Below, in pieces: positions 51,545 through 60,268 of a stretch of 64,000 nt of DNA. The position numbers and the translations under genes were made by a program. This DNA comes from DATENM01 sp045807725. GTDB taxonomy: Bacteria; Acidobacteriota; Blastocatellia; UBA7656. The stretch covers positions 1 to 64,000 of the forward strand of contig JBJMGV010000017.1 in the NCBI GenBank assembly GCA_045807725.1, written 5' to 3'. How positions within the stretch are numbered: position 1 is the stretch's first letter; every line of letters begins with the position of its first letter. A model generated the notes under the pieces. It did no database searches. It was given only the letters and a program-made list of their open reading frames with translations, and had not been told where the DNA came from.

Positions 51545-52528
51545 GTGGATAAACAGAGTGAAAAGGAAAACTTGATTGCTCGATACTTTTCGGGTGAATT
51601 GAGTGAAGAGGAAGCCAGCCGCATCGAGCAGCAGTTCTTGACGGACAGTCAATTCTTTGAGCTGATGCTATCGATTGAAAACGCTTTGATCGATGATTAT
51701 GTAAGGGGAAAGCTTGCTGAACCGGAGCGTCGGAAAGTTGAAGCCTTCCTGCAATCCTCAAATCGCCTGGCGCGCGAAACCGAAGCGGTCAAGCAACTCA
51801 TTGACGACCTGGCCAAGACCAAAACGCGAGCGCCCAGCAACGCTCCTGCGCCACCGCAAGGGCGGCCTTCAAGGTGGCAGTCATTATTGGCAATGATTGG
51901 GATTCGGGATTCCGGCAAGCGCTTCTCGTTTGCTTTGCTATGGCTGCCAACCCTCCTGGCTTCGGGTTTGCTCATCTGGAATTTGATCCTCCAGCACGAT
52001 CTTTCACAAATCAAGCTGAAGCAAGTCGGGTTGGAGGAAAACAATCGGGAACTGGCGCGACGCCTGGATACGCAAACTGATCATAATGACAAGCTGGGAC
52101 AAGAAATCGAAGCGGCGCGCCGCAGCAGCGAGCAGGTCAGGCAAGAAGTCGCGACGATGCAGGAAGCAAAGACCGCCGCACCCGTGGAGGATACGGCGAC
52201 GCTCGCGCTCACGATAGAAGCGTTCACCCGAGGACAGGGCGCGTTAAAGGAAGTTCATATCGGGCGCAACACGCGATGGCTACGAATGAGAATTGATACA
52301 GGCCGAGATGATTTCACGCGCTATGGAGCAACCCTGCGCACCTTTGATGGCCAGTTGATCTGGAGTGAGGAGAATCTCCGACCGGCGCTACCCAACCGCA
52401 GCAGAATCGTTCTCACCTTGCCCGGCAAACTTTTCGTAAACCAGGATTATACGCTGACCCTGGTTGGACAGACGGACGGCGGCCCGGCGGTGGAATTGGG
52501 CGATTATTCTTTCCGCGTGAAGCCGTAA
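51545..52528 (+). CDS. Putative membrane anti-sigma factor
   Basis: 327 residues starting at GTG 51545. The N-terminal 80 residues (ENLIARYFSGELSEEEASRIEQQFLTDSQFFELMLSIENALIDDYVRGKLAEPERRKVEAF) resemble the helical anti-sigma domain of ECF partners but lack the zinc His/Cys set. One membrane helix lies at about 128-150 (FSFALLWLPTLLASGLLIWNLIL), then a coiled coil (155-215). The C-terminal beta domain (DYTLTLVGQTDGGPAVELGDYSFRV) faces the periplasm. Position right after the sigma gene supports the role. An outside-in signal could release the sigma factor. Confidence 0.68.
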   Translation: MDKQSEKENLIARYFSGELSEEEASRIEQQFLTDSQFFELMLSIENALIDDYVRGKLAEPERRKVEAFLQSSNRLARETEAVKQLIDDLAKTKTRAPSNAPAPPQGRPSRWQSLLAMIGIRDSGKRFSFALLWLPTLLASGLLIWNLILQHDLSQIKLKQVGLEENNRELARRLDTQTDHNDKLGQEIEAARRSSEQVRQEVATMQEAKTAAPVEDTATLALTIEAFTRGQGALKEVHIGRNTRWLRMRIDTGRDDFTRYGATLRTFDGQLIWSEENLRPALPNRSRIVLTLPGKLFVNQDYTLTLVGQTDGGPAVELGDYSFRVKP

Positions 52529-52798
52529 AGTTCCCATCATCGAGCCGCGACACCGCTCGTGGCGACCCGCTCGAACCCGTCAACGGGTTGGCAGCCCATT
52601 CGATGCCCAACCGTTTTCAAAAACGCCGCAAGTGTGCTTAGAAAAAAGATAGCCCCCGTGAAATCTTCTGTCGCCAGATGGCACTTATAAGATGACCTAG
52701 ACTTCACCCCTGATCGGCAGGCACACCTTGCCACCGGGAGACGGTGAATCGTAGGAAGAACGGCACATTAGAGATTAGAGAAACGAGGACGGCACGTT

Positions 52799-53524
52799 AT
52801 GGCGAAAAAGATCAAAATACTCTTTCTGGCCGCTAACCCGGTCAATGTGAAATCCCGTTTGAAGCTAGAGCAGGAATACAACCAGATCCGCGAGAAACTG
52901 CGGGCCAGCGAGGAACGCGACGCTTTCAAGCTGCGCGCCGAATGGGCGGTCACGCCGGACAATCTTTCATACTACTTGCTGACCCATAAGCCGCACATCC
53001 TGCACTTCAGCGGCCACGGGAGCCAGAGCCAGGGGATGGCTTTGGAAGATCAGTTGGGAAACATTTTTTTGCTCGACACGCAGGCTTTTGCAGAGTTGCT
53101 GAAAATCGTCAAGGATAACATTCGGATCGTTCTCTTGAATGCCTGCTATACCACAGACCAAGCCAGGCTGCTCACCGAAACGATTGATTTCACCGTCGGC
53201 ATGAACAAGCCCATCGGAGATCGTGCCGCCAGCGTCTTTGCCGCTCACTTCTATCAGGGATTGGCCCACGGGCGGTCTGTGCAAGAAGCCTTCAGGTTGG
53301 CGACGGTGCAGCTTAAAGAGTTCAAGATTCCTGAAGCGGACACGCCCGAACTGCTGGTGCGGTATGGCGTGGATCCTAATGAAATCATTCTGGTCAATAA
53401 GCCTCCCAAAGCCGAAGGAGTGCGAAACCACCCGACGAGTTCTCCCACACCAGAGGGCGGCATAAGGATTAAAAATAAGGATACAGTAATCCAGGGAGAC
53501 CAGGGTGGAATAATCAACAAGTGA
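52799..53524 (+). CDS. Compact CHAT protease-like protein with C-terminal shared motif
   Basis: 241 residues, no signal peptide, so cytoplasmic. The N-terminus KIKILFLAANPVNVKSRLKLEQEYNQIREKL is the usual start of this CHAT group. The catalytic His is in HILHFSGHG (about residue 73) and the catalytic Cys in VLLNACYT (about residue 118). The last 22 residues hold IRIKNKDTVIQGDQGGIINK, which matches residues 82-101 of the next protein. Such a short repeated motif on an effector and its partner is the hallmark of adaptor or amyloid-type signalling in bacterial conflict systems. It is the best candidate effector of the cluster. Confidence 0.85.
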   Translation: MAKKIKILFLAANPVNVKSRLKLEQEYNQIREKLRASEERDAFKLRAEWAVTPDNLSYYLLTHKPHILHFSGHGSQSQGMALEDQLGNIFLLDTQAFAELLKIVKDNIRIVLLNACYTTDQARLLTETIDFTVGMNKPIGDRAASVFAAHFYQGLAHGRSVQEAFRLATVQLKEFKIPEADTPELLVRYGVDPNEIILVNKPPKAEGVRNHPTSSPTPEGGIRIKNKDTVIQGDQGGIINK

Positions 53525-53646
53525 TTTCGCTTTCGATAACGACTCAGCCATAGGACTGATTCTGATCCTTGCAGAAAAAAACAGGGGGACGGATCAGTCA
53601 TTGCCGGGCCCGCCTTTTCCTCCCGATTGAGGAGCCGGGGAAACTT

Positions 53647-56268
53647 ATGCCATGTCCAGATTGTGACCGTGAGATCGGAGACGCTGCACAGTGTGAATGT
53701 GGCTGGCCTGAGAAGCCAGCCGGTTCAGTCTTGGCGTCTCCAGAGTTATCGCAGGAGCCCGAAAAGTTCCCGGATATTGATCCCTCGGAAGAGCTGGAGA
53801 TGGGGCCTGAGCAAATCATCGACCCATCCGCTGAAAACACAGATTTAGACGAGGATGAGGAACTCGCTGAATCTGCCGACCCGACAAGTATAGAAATCAA
53901 CAATCGTAAATCGACAGTCAGGGGCGATCAGGCAGGGATATTGTACAAAAATTTCTTTATTGGGAAGCAAGACCAGAAAGAGAAGTCAAAGCCTTCCCTG
54001 TACACAAGCTCTGTCAAGATGCCAGCCGTCTCTCCGATTCTGCCTGAGTTCGTTCGGGAAGAATTGAATACCCATCTGACCACGTTGGAGCAAAAGCATT
54101 TGCTGGTCATCGAATGCGTTGAGCCGGAAGTTGCCTTCAGCACCGCTTATAGTTTGGTAGACGCTCTGAAGATTACGGACCAGCAGCATCGGCGCATGTA
54201 TGATCTCTGGGAGAAGCTTGAAGAAGACGCCGAGGTCGGCCCTGATTTCTTTTTGCCGAAGAGCAAACCGGGCAAGAAGAAGACGGCGGTCGTCGTGAGA
54301 GTGCTTAGTCATTATGGACAGGCGCTCGTCAGTTCTTTGATCAATGATTATGCAGTGGCCTCTTATCGCTTAATCGACAATGAGGTTTATCTCCTTTTCC
54401 TCGTCAATCCGGCTTTCATTACTGAGCGGGTTGACGAGGATTACACCAGGGATTCGCATTTCTCCGATTGGAAGATCGCTTGTCTGCAATACCTATTAAA
54501 ATCAAATTTCCCCGAACAGTATCTCGAATACGTGCGTGACATCGAGAAGCAGCAAGCAGACGGACGATGGGAGAAGAACGATGCCAGGCTCTATTACGAA
54601 ATCAAAAGCTACATAGAGAGGAACAAGCTTGGCGAGGAAATCGAGCGCCGTAAGCGCGCCCTCTCCTCACCCCGACCTGAAAAGACCTTTAAGGATGAAC
54701 AATACATTGAAAAGACCGTCATCTACGTAGCCACCTATTTCCCCGACATCACCCTTTTAGAATTTTGCGAACTGGTTGAAGCGCTCTTGGGGGATCGCAA
54801 AATTCTAGCGACAATCCCTAAATTCACGCTCCAGGATGATCAGACCATGGGGTGGTCGTACACATCCAGCCTGTGGCCAATTATCGAGATTTGGAAAGAT
54901 CATAAAGATCAATTCTTGTGGGAGCGTCTTCGCGAAATGACCTCGGCCAGAGAGATGATCACAACAGTCGATTTCACCGATCATTCAATGAGGGATAAGC
55001 TGCGAAACTATCTCAATAACAAGCGGAAGCTCTATCTTAAAGACCAATTCGACCTGCTTCAAAACCAAGGCTTTCTCTTTCACCCTTCAAACCGTGTGAG
55101 CAACACCATGATACGGTTGACCGCTGAGACGGCGGCAGCTTACCCGGATGAATACAACAAAGACTGGCTGGTTGCCATGATTAGCAACTTGCGAGACGCC
55201 GTTCAGGCTAACCTGAACGGCGTCCAGGAACATGAATATTTATTCTTCCAGTTCCTCAACCGGGGGCCGTTCAACAAAACCGGGTGGGGATATTCGCGCA
55301 TTGCCGAATTGATCCGGCGACTGGTGAAAGACCCGCAAACCAGAGAGATGGTCAACCGCGCCTTCTCAGACTTGATGAGGCTGAAGATGTACGATGCCGT
55401 GCTCAATCTGATTATGCGGCTACGGTTCGCGCCGGATTTCGACGGGACTTACTGGCTGAGACAATTGTTTGAACGAGGCGAGGCCGGCATTCGCGTTCAC
55501 GCGTTCAACTACCTTTACGATCAAGTTAGAGAGGCCGACGCCAGCATCTATGAAACCCTCAATAAGCTGGAGTCCTGGCTGCCGGGAGAAGACCGCGAAG
55601 CGCAAAAACATTCTGCCGCCGCCCGCATCATCTTGCGACTGCTGATTAAGTATTGCCTCGAAACCATCTATCGCATGAAGCAGGAATCTGACACAGCCGA
55701 ATATATCCAATATCCATTGTTCGTTTTTGCGGATAAAAAGACCGCTGAAGATAACCTTGACCAATTGGTCAAGTGGCTGCTGCATCCGGCCTTAGGCCCG
55801 GCGCTGCGCGACATGGAGTCGGATTCCGGCATGAAGAATGTGCTGGTCAAGTTGGGCTTGGAGAAGAATCCGACTCAGTTATTAGGCGAATTGATGGCCG
55901 AGTGGTCAATGATCCTGCTGGGTTCCGCGCAAGCGGTGGCTGCCGGTGCGAGCGCGCCGAACAACGGGTTTGATCCAGCCAGTCCGGTTCTGGAAGCTCT
56001 CCTGCCTCCGCCCCGCTACGTTGATGCGGCTGATTTATTTCATCTGCTGATCGAGCGCCTCGCCGCTTATACGAACGAGAATCAACGGCGCGCGTTGATT
56101 GCGTACTGGGAGGCACTCAACCAGTACATATTGCATTTAATGACCCGGCAGGATTGTTCAATTGAACGTCGCCAGCAATTATATCTGAAATCGAGCCAAA
56201 TTTTTGTCCTGGCTCAAGAGTTTAAAAAGCTCAGTTTCGAAAGCATGGGCAATGAGACGATTCACTAG
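53647..56268 (+). CDS. Large zinc-ribbon, motif-bearing helical protein (possible degenerate STAND)
   Basis: 873 residues from ATG 53647 (the frame is open to 53569, TTG). Residues 1-20 form a zinc-ribbon-like CPDC...CECGW. An acidic linker follows (21-80). IEINNRKSTVRGDQAGILYK (82-101) matches the C-terminus of the preceding CHAT protein. Residues about 130-330 look like a P-loop domain that has lost its motif: HLLVIECVEPEVAFSTAYSLV in place of Walker A, TAVVVRVLSH in place of Walker B. The remainder is alpha-helical and repetitive. No family was firmly recognised; an inactive STAND-type sensor or scaffold is inferred. 122 bases follow the CHAT stop. Confidence 0.6.
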   Translation: MPCPDCDREIGDAAQCECGWPEKPAGSVLASPELSQEPEKFPDIDPSEELEMGPEQIIDPSAENTDLDEDEELAESADPTSIEINNRKSTVRGDQAGILYKNFFIGKQDQKEKSKPSLYTSSVKMPAVSPILPEFVREELNTHLTTLEQKHLLVIECVEPEVAFSTAYSLVDALKITDQQHRRMYDLWEKLEEDAEVGPDFFLPKSKPGKKKTAVVVRVLSHYGQALVSSLINDYAVASYRLIDNEVYLLFLVNPAFITERVDEDYTRDSHFSDWKIACLQYLLKSNFPEQYLEYVRDIEKQQADGRWEKNDARLYYEIKSYIERNKLGEEIERRKRALSSPRPEKTFKDEQYIEKTVIYVATYFPDITLLEFCELVEALLGDRKILATIPKFTLQDDQTMGWSYTSSLWPIIEIWKDHKDQFLWERLREMTSAREMITTVDFTDHSMRDKLRNYLNNKRKLYLKDQFDLLQNQGFLFHPSNRVSNTMIRLTAETAAAYPDEYNKDWLVAMISNLRDAVQANLNGVQEHEYLFFQFLNRGPFNKTGWGYSRIAELIRRLVKDPQTREMVNRAFSDLMRLKMYDAVLNLIMRLRFAPDFDGTYWLRQLFERGEAGIRVHAFNYLYDQVREADASIYETLNKLESWLPGEDREAQKHSAAARIILRLLIKYCLETIYRMKQESDTAEYIQYPLFVFADKKTAEDNLDQLVKWLLHPALGPALRDMESDSGMKNVLVKLGLEKNPTQLLGELMAEWSMILLGSAQAVAAGASAPNNGFDPASPVLEALLPPPRYVDAADLFHLLIERLAAYTNENQRRALIAYWEALNQYILHLMTRQDCSIERRQQLYLKSSQIFVLAQEFKKLSFESMGNETIH

Positions 56269-56289
56269 CCCAAAGCGTTGGAGGTCAGC

Positions 56290-58452
56290 ATGACTGAAAT
56301 TCATGATTGTGAGAGAGTCATACGCCGCATCACTGCCGATATGGAGCCCAAGCGAGATTCGGAACGGCGGGTGATTATTGATGTGAAGCACAGGCGCGCG
56401 GTTGACCGGGGCGTTCTGCTTTATTTCTGGCGCGAGTACAAGTATTTCATCGTTTCAAACTCGGATGACCCGAATAACGAAGCCAGCGGGATCATTAGCT
56501 TGCCTTACAAAAATGGCACCGGCACGGCCCCGGTCGATATCGATATCTCTTATAAGGCATGGTGTTTGCCCGGAAAAGAGAAACAGGTTGGCACCGCCCT
56601 ATCTTACGGCAATGATCCGGGTGAAGTGTTAAGCGGCCTGATCTCGAAATTGGCTGTTGAGCACATCGGCTCACAAAATGGCTCGTTCCAGATTTCCAAC
56701 TTCGACTCGAAGAGCTTGCTGGAGAAGACGATCATAAACAAAGTACAGATGGACGTAGGATTGGATCTGGAGATCGAGTTGTCGTTCAAATTGCCCTGGC
56801 CTATCCGAATTAGCGATTCATTTCCTGTCCGCGCCAAAGACTATGATAAAGAAGAGACCGTGACTCTCAGCCTGGAGCTTGATGTCGCCCCAGCGGCGGA
56901 GTCGAATGTCATTCAATATACCGAGAAAACGTTGAAAGAATTCATTCGCGCAGAAATACAGAGTTACTTCGCTTACAATGTCTCTCTACAGCAGATCTAT
57001 TTCAAGTTGCCCGATGACGACTTCAGATATCTACTCATCCGGCAACTGAATCAGTTGTTGCAATCCCGCGACCTCAGAGTCAGCTTCCTGGCCATCGAGC
57101 AGCTTCGACAGTCGGCACCCCCTCCTGAATTTTTCAAAACCCGAGTTCATACCACCTACGAACTGGACGAGCCGGGGTCTCCGGTGATGATCAGGAGCAA
57201 TGTGTTGATGAGCCTTCAGAACGTCGCGCGATACCTCGCGAGCGGGTCTCCGGATTTGACCCAGTGGGTTGAAAGCCACCTTCAGAGGCATGTTCAGCAT
57301 GAATTGGCTGGCGCGCAATACGCTGATCTGGTCATCGATTTCCAGCCGTTCGCGGAAAATATAGAACGACATATGCGCCCAGAGGCCCTGGCAATCGGAT
57401 ACCACTTAGAGCACTTCAAGTCACTGCCTGATCTGGAGCCCTACACCTGGGTGGAAGGAATCGACATCGAAACCGAAGATGTCGATGAAGAATTCGAAAC
57501 CAGCTTGCCCAGATTTTCCGTCAAGTTGAGTTTTTCTCTGGTCGTCAGAGTCAGGGACCTGCGCAGCATAAGAACTTTCCTGGAAAGGCAGCAAGACGTT
57601 CCCGCGTTGATGCGAAAGGCCTTGCTCGATACCACCAGACAGGTCTTGAGCGAAACCCATCCGCGGCGGTTTTATACACAATTTTCACGAATTCATGCGC
57701 CGGGTGGATTTGCATTTGAGGATGCATTACGGGCTAGATTCGCGGATATACTGGGGCAAAGATTTGATGCCGAGATCATCGAGGCGCTGTTTGAGATTGG
57801 GGATACCGAGACGACGCGCACGCTGGAGACCTTGCGAAGCGAAAACGGTGAGTTCACGGTGGTCATTCCGACCAATCTTAGAAACGCTGAAGAGTGTAGA
57901 CTCAGAGGATACTTCAAGGTCGATCAAGTCGCCGATGAGGGATGGGAAACATTTCGCCTGACCGTGCCGACCATTGCCCGGATCAAAGAACATCTTGAAG
58001 CGGGGATCAAAACCGCTTTAGAGAATCACCCGACGGCCCTCGTGGCCTTTAAAGACACCTTCAATCTGGACGAGATTCAACAAGTCGTCAAACAAGCCGG
58101 TCAATGCGCGGTGTTGAAGGCCTTCGGTCTGCAAATTTCTGTGAGCGGCATTGGCAGCGATGCCATTGAATCTGAGAAAAAGATTGCGGCAGCGATTACC
58201 AATGTGCAAACCGAGAGCATCGAGATAGGGGTAACACGGTACTTTTTGATTGCAAAATTAATATCGGAAAAGATCCGGGAGCTTGAGTTCCAGATGGTTA
58301 CAACCAAAGCGGCTGGAGGGCCGCAAAATATCATCGAAGATATTCAAAAGCGAATCGAGGCGCTCAAAGCACACTCTCCGACGGCACCAATTATTCCTGA
58401 ACTTTCCTATGAGACCCTCAGAGATACACAGAAAGCCAAGAAGCCAGTCTGA
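56290..58452 (+). CDS. Protein with repeated SPFH/Band-7-like units
   Basis: 720 residues; ATG 56290 with GGAGG at 56280-56284 (a TTG at 56278 is also open). Starts 21 bases after the previous stop. Four segments (about 30-170, 180-260, 370-500, 510-620) repeat a pattern of alternating strands followed by two helices and a closing strand. Examples are APVDIDISYKAWCLPG, VTLSLELDVAPAAES, FSVKLSFSLVVRVRD and ECRLRGYFKVDQVADEG, each leading to helices such as VLSGLISKLAVEHI or LRNAEECRL. This recalls SPFH/Band-7 modules. No membrane helix seen. A C-terminal helix (residues 690-715) ends it. Likely assembles a ring or platform; the function is inferred only. Confidence 0.5.
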   Translation: MTEIHDCERVIRRITADMEPKRDSERRVIIDVKHRRAVDRGVLLYFWREYKYFIVSNSDDPNNEASGIISLPYKNGTGTAPVDIDISYKAWCLPGKEKQVGTALSYGNDPGEVLSGLISKLAVEHIGSQNGSFQISNFDSKSLLEKTIINKVQMDVGLDLEIELSFKLPWPIRISDSFPVRAKDYDKEETVTLSLELDVAPAAESNVIQYTEKTLKEFIRAEIQSYFAYNVSLQQIYFKLPDDDFRYLLIRQLNQLLQSRDLRVSFLAIEQLRQSAPPPEFFKTRVHTTYELDEPGSPVMIRSNVLMSLQNVARYLASGSPDLTQWVESHLQRHVQHELAGAQYADLVIDFQPFAENIERHMRPEALAIGYHLEHFKSLPDLEPYTWVEGIDIETEDVDEEFETSLPRFSVKLSFSLVVRVRDLRSIRTFLERQQDVPALMRKALLDTTRQVLSETHPRRFYTQFSRIHAPGGFAFEDALRARFADILGQRFDAEIIEALFEIGDTETTRTLETLRSENGEFTVVIPTNLRNAEECRLRGYFKVDQVADEGWETFRLTVPTIARIKEHLEAGIKTALENHPTALVAFKDTFNLDEIQQVVKQAGQCAVLKAFGLQISVSGIGSDAIESEKKIAAAITNVQTESIEIGVTRYFLIAKLISEKIRELEFQMVTTKAAGGPQNIIEDIQKRIEALKAHSPTAPIIPELSYETLRDTQKAKKPV

Positions 58453-58991
58453 TATAACCTGGCTCTGGAAATGGCCCGATGATCACCCACCGCAACTGAG
58501 GCGGCGCGCTGGCCGCTTTCAAGCTCATTTCTCGCATACTCTTTTAGCCGCTCCCAGAGGATAGTGAAGCTTCCTGGCTGTTGATCCACCAGTCGGCCCA
58601 TCGCAGTCCAGGTCACATCTTCGGGCCCGAATGCGCTGCCCGCGCTTCACCTCTTTAATGCTTCAATCCATCGAGCATCTTCGAGGCCCGGCTGACTTTT
58701 TCCAACTTGTATCTGGACACCTCTGGGTCACAGTTGGGTCACAGATTCGTGCAAAACGATCTGATTGTGACCCAGGAGAGGCGAACTAAATTGAAGAAAG
58801 CAGAGTGCGAGCACAACGAACAGTTATCGAATCTATAAAAACAATTCGTTTTACAACCTCCTCGCTCTCGCTTATAACAAGGATAAGGCTCCAACGCAGA
58901 CCCGGGTAAGCGGCGTGTCAGCTTAGCCCGCACGACGAAGAGGCAAGCCCCAGCATTTGCCGCATACGGTCAGAGAGCCGGCGGAGAAGTT
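58453..58991. other. 539-bp gap at the right border of the accessory region
   Basis: No supported gene. Contains the right copy of the direct repeat (58801-58843) and a GGGTCACA-rich stretch near 58725-58775 with an imperfect inverted pair CTGGGTCACA / TGTGACCCAG. GC rises again to the right of it. Confidence 0.4.
58801..58843 (+). repeat. Direct repeat flanking the accessory region, right copy
   Basis: 36 of 43 bases match 43113-43155. Together the copies bound 15.6 kb that includes all CHAT-cluster genes. Confidence 0.5.
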
Positions 58992-60002
58992 ATGTCGAAA
59001 CACCTCACTACGCATCCCTCGCGCGAGCCGGCGGCGACGCCGCGCTTCTCTCATAGCGTCAGCAACTCAATCGCCAACGCGCCGTGCTTTCTCGGCATTG
59101 ACGGCGGCGGCACCAAGACCCACGCCATTATTACAACCGCTTCGTATAAGATCATCGGCGAAGGCTTCAGCGGCGCATCGAACCCCGTGCGCGTCGGCTT
59201 TGACACGGCGGTCGCCAATATCAATCAGGCCATCAAGCAGGCTTGCGAACAATCTCACATCACGCCGCACGACATCACGGCGGGCTGCGCCGCCATTGCC
59301 GGCATCAGCCACCCGATTCATTACCACACGATGAGAAAGGCGCTCGATGCGCGCCTGCGTATGAATCATCTCGAATTAGTCACGGACGCGCGCGCCGCGC
59401 TCGAAGGCGCGCTCGATGGCCGCCAAGGCATCGTGCTCATCGCCGGCACAGGCTCAATCGCTATGGGCATGAACGAAGCGCGCCAGGTCGAGCGGTCGGG
59501 CGGCTGGGGGCCGACGCTCGGCGATGAAGGCTCAGGCTACGACATCGCGCGGCAAGCCTTGAAAGCCGTCGCCGCCTCGTTTGATGGCCGCGCGCCGCGC
59601 ACGGTTTTGACTGAACGCATCTGCCGCGAACTCGGCATCACGAGCGCCAAAGACCTGCCCGGCGTCATCTATAACAACGAAGCCGCGTCCACGCAGATTG
59701 CTTCGCTGGCGCGGCTGGTTGCCGATACCGCCACGCAAGGCGACGCCGTCGCGCGCCAGATTCTCGCGCAGGCCGGGCGCGATCTCGGCGAGCTGGCCGT
59801 GTCGGTCATTCGCAAGCTCAATCTTGAATCCGTTGCGTTCCGCGTCGCCTACGTCGGCAGCGTCTTTAAGGCCGGCGAATGCGTGCTGGAGCCGTTGCGC
59901 GATGCCGTGCTCAAGGTCGCGCCTCGCGCCGAGGTCAGCCCGCCGCTGCGCTCGCCCGAAATCGGCGCGGTCAAGCTGGCGCAAGCGGCAGTCGAGAGTT
60001 GA
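58992..60002 (+). CDS. BadF/BadG-family sugar kinase (N-acetylglucosamine/MurNAc kinase-like)
   Basis: 336 residues of the ASKHA fold: phosphate-1 FLGIDGGGTKTHAII (about residue 35), phosphate-2 IVLIAGTGSIAMG, GGWGPTLGDEGSGYDIARQA, and the late adenosine motif AYVGSVFKAGE. Family members phosphorylate GlcNAc or, as in clostridial MurK, MurNAc and GlcNAc. The neighbours, an SSS symporter and a beta-lactamase-like/NamZ fusion, suggest an amino-sugar from peptidoglycan. GGAGAAG precedes the ATG. Confidence 0.88.
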   Translation: MSKHLTTHPSREPAATPRFSHSVSNSIANAPCFLGIDGGGTKTHAIITTASYKIIGEGFSGASNPVRVGFDTAVANINQAIKQACEQSHITPHDITAGCAAIAGISHPIHYHTMRKALDARLRMNHLELVTDARAALEGALDGRQGIVLIAGTGSIAMGMNEARQVERSGGWGPTLGDEGSGYDIARQALKAVAASFDGRAPRTVLTERICRELGITSAKDLPGVIYNNEAASTQIASLARLVADTATQGDAVARQILAQAGRDLGELAVSVIRKLNLESVAFRVAYVGSVFKAGECVLEPLRDAVLKVAPRAEVSPPLRSPEIGAVKLAQAAVES

Positions 60003-60268
60003 AGCAGTTGGCAGTTCGTCTGGTTGGTTAAAGGCGGCGCGTGGCCGCCGATCCGTCGCACCGACAGTGGCAGGTGATCCGTAGCGCCTTAACGGGCGCG
60101 GCAAGCATTACTCACAATCCGTATAATTCGTTCCGATGGCGCGCTCGTCTGTAAGCCATCGGGCAGCGCCGTGTCGCGCAGTTGCTCACGCTTCTGAAGT
60201 CAGGCAGTCTCACAGTTCAACAGCCATCGGTTTGCAGCCGGTTCGGCAGGCTTGGTAGGTTCACCCGT

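Noticed and set aside
58600..58950. tRNA as an island attachment site
   Set aside because: No cloverleaf or T-psi-C-like sequence could be found around the direct repeat.
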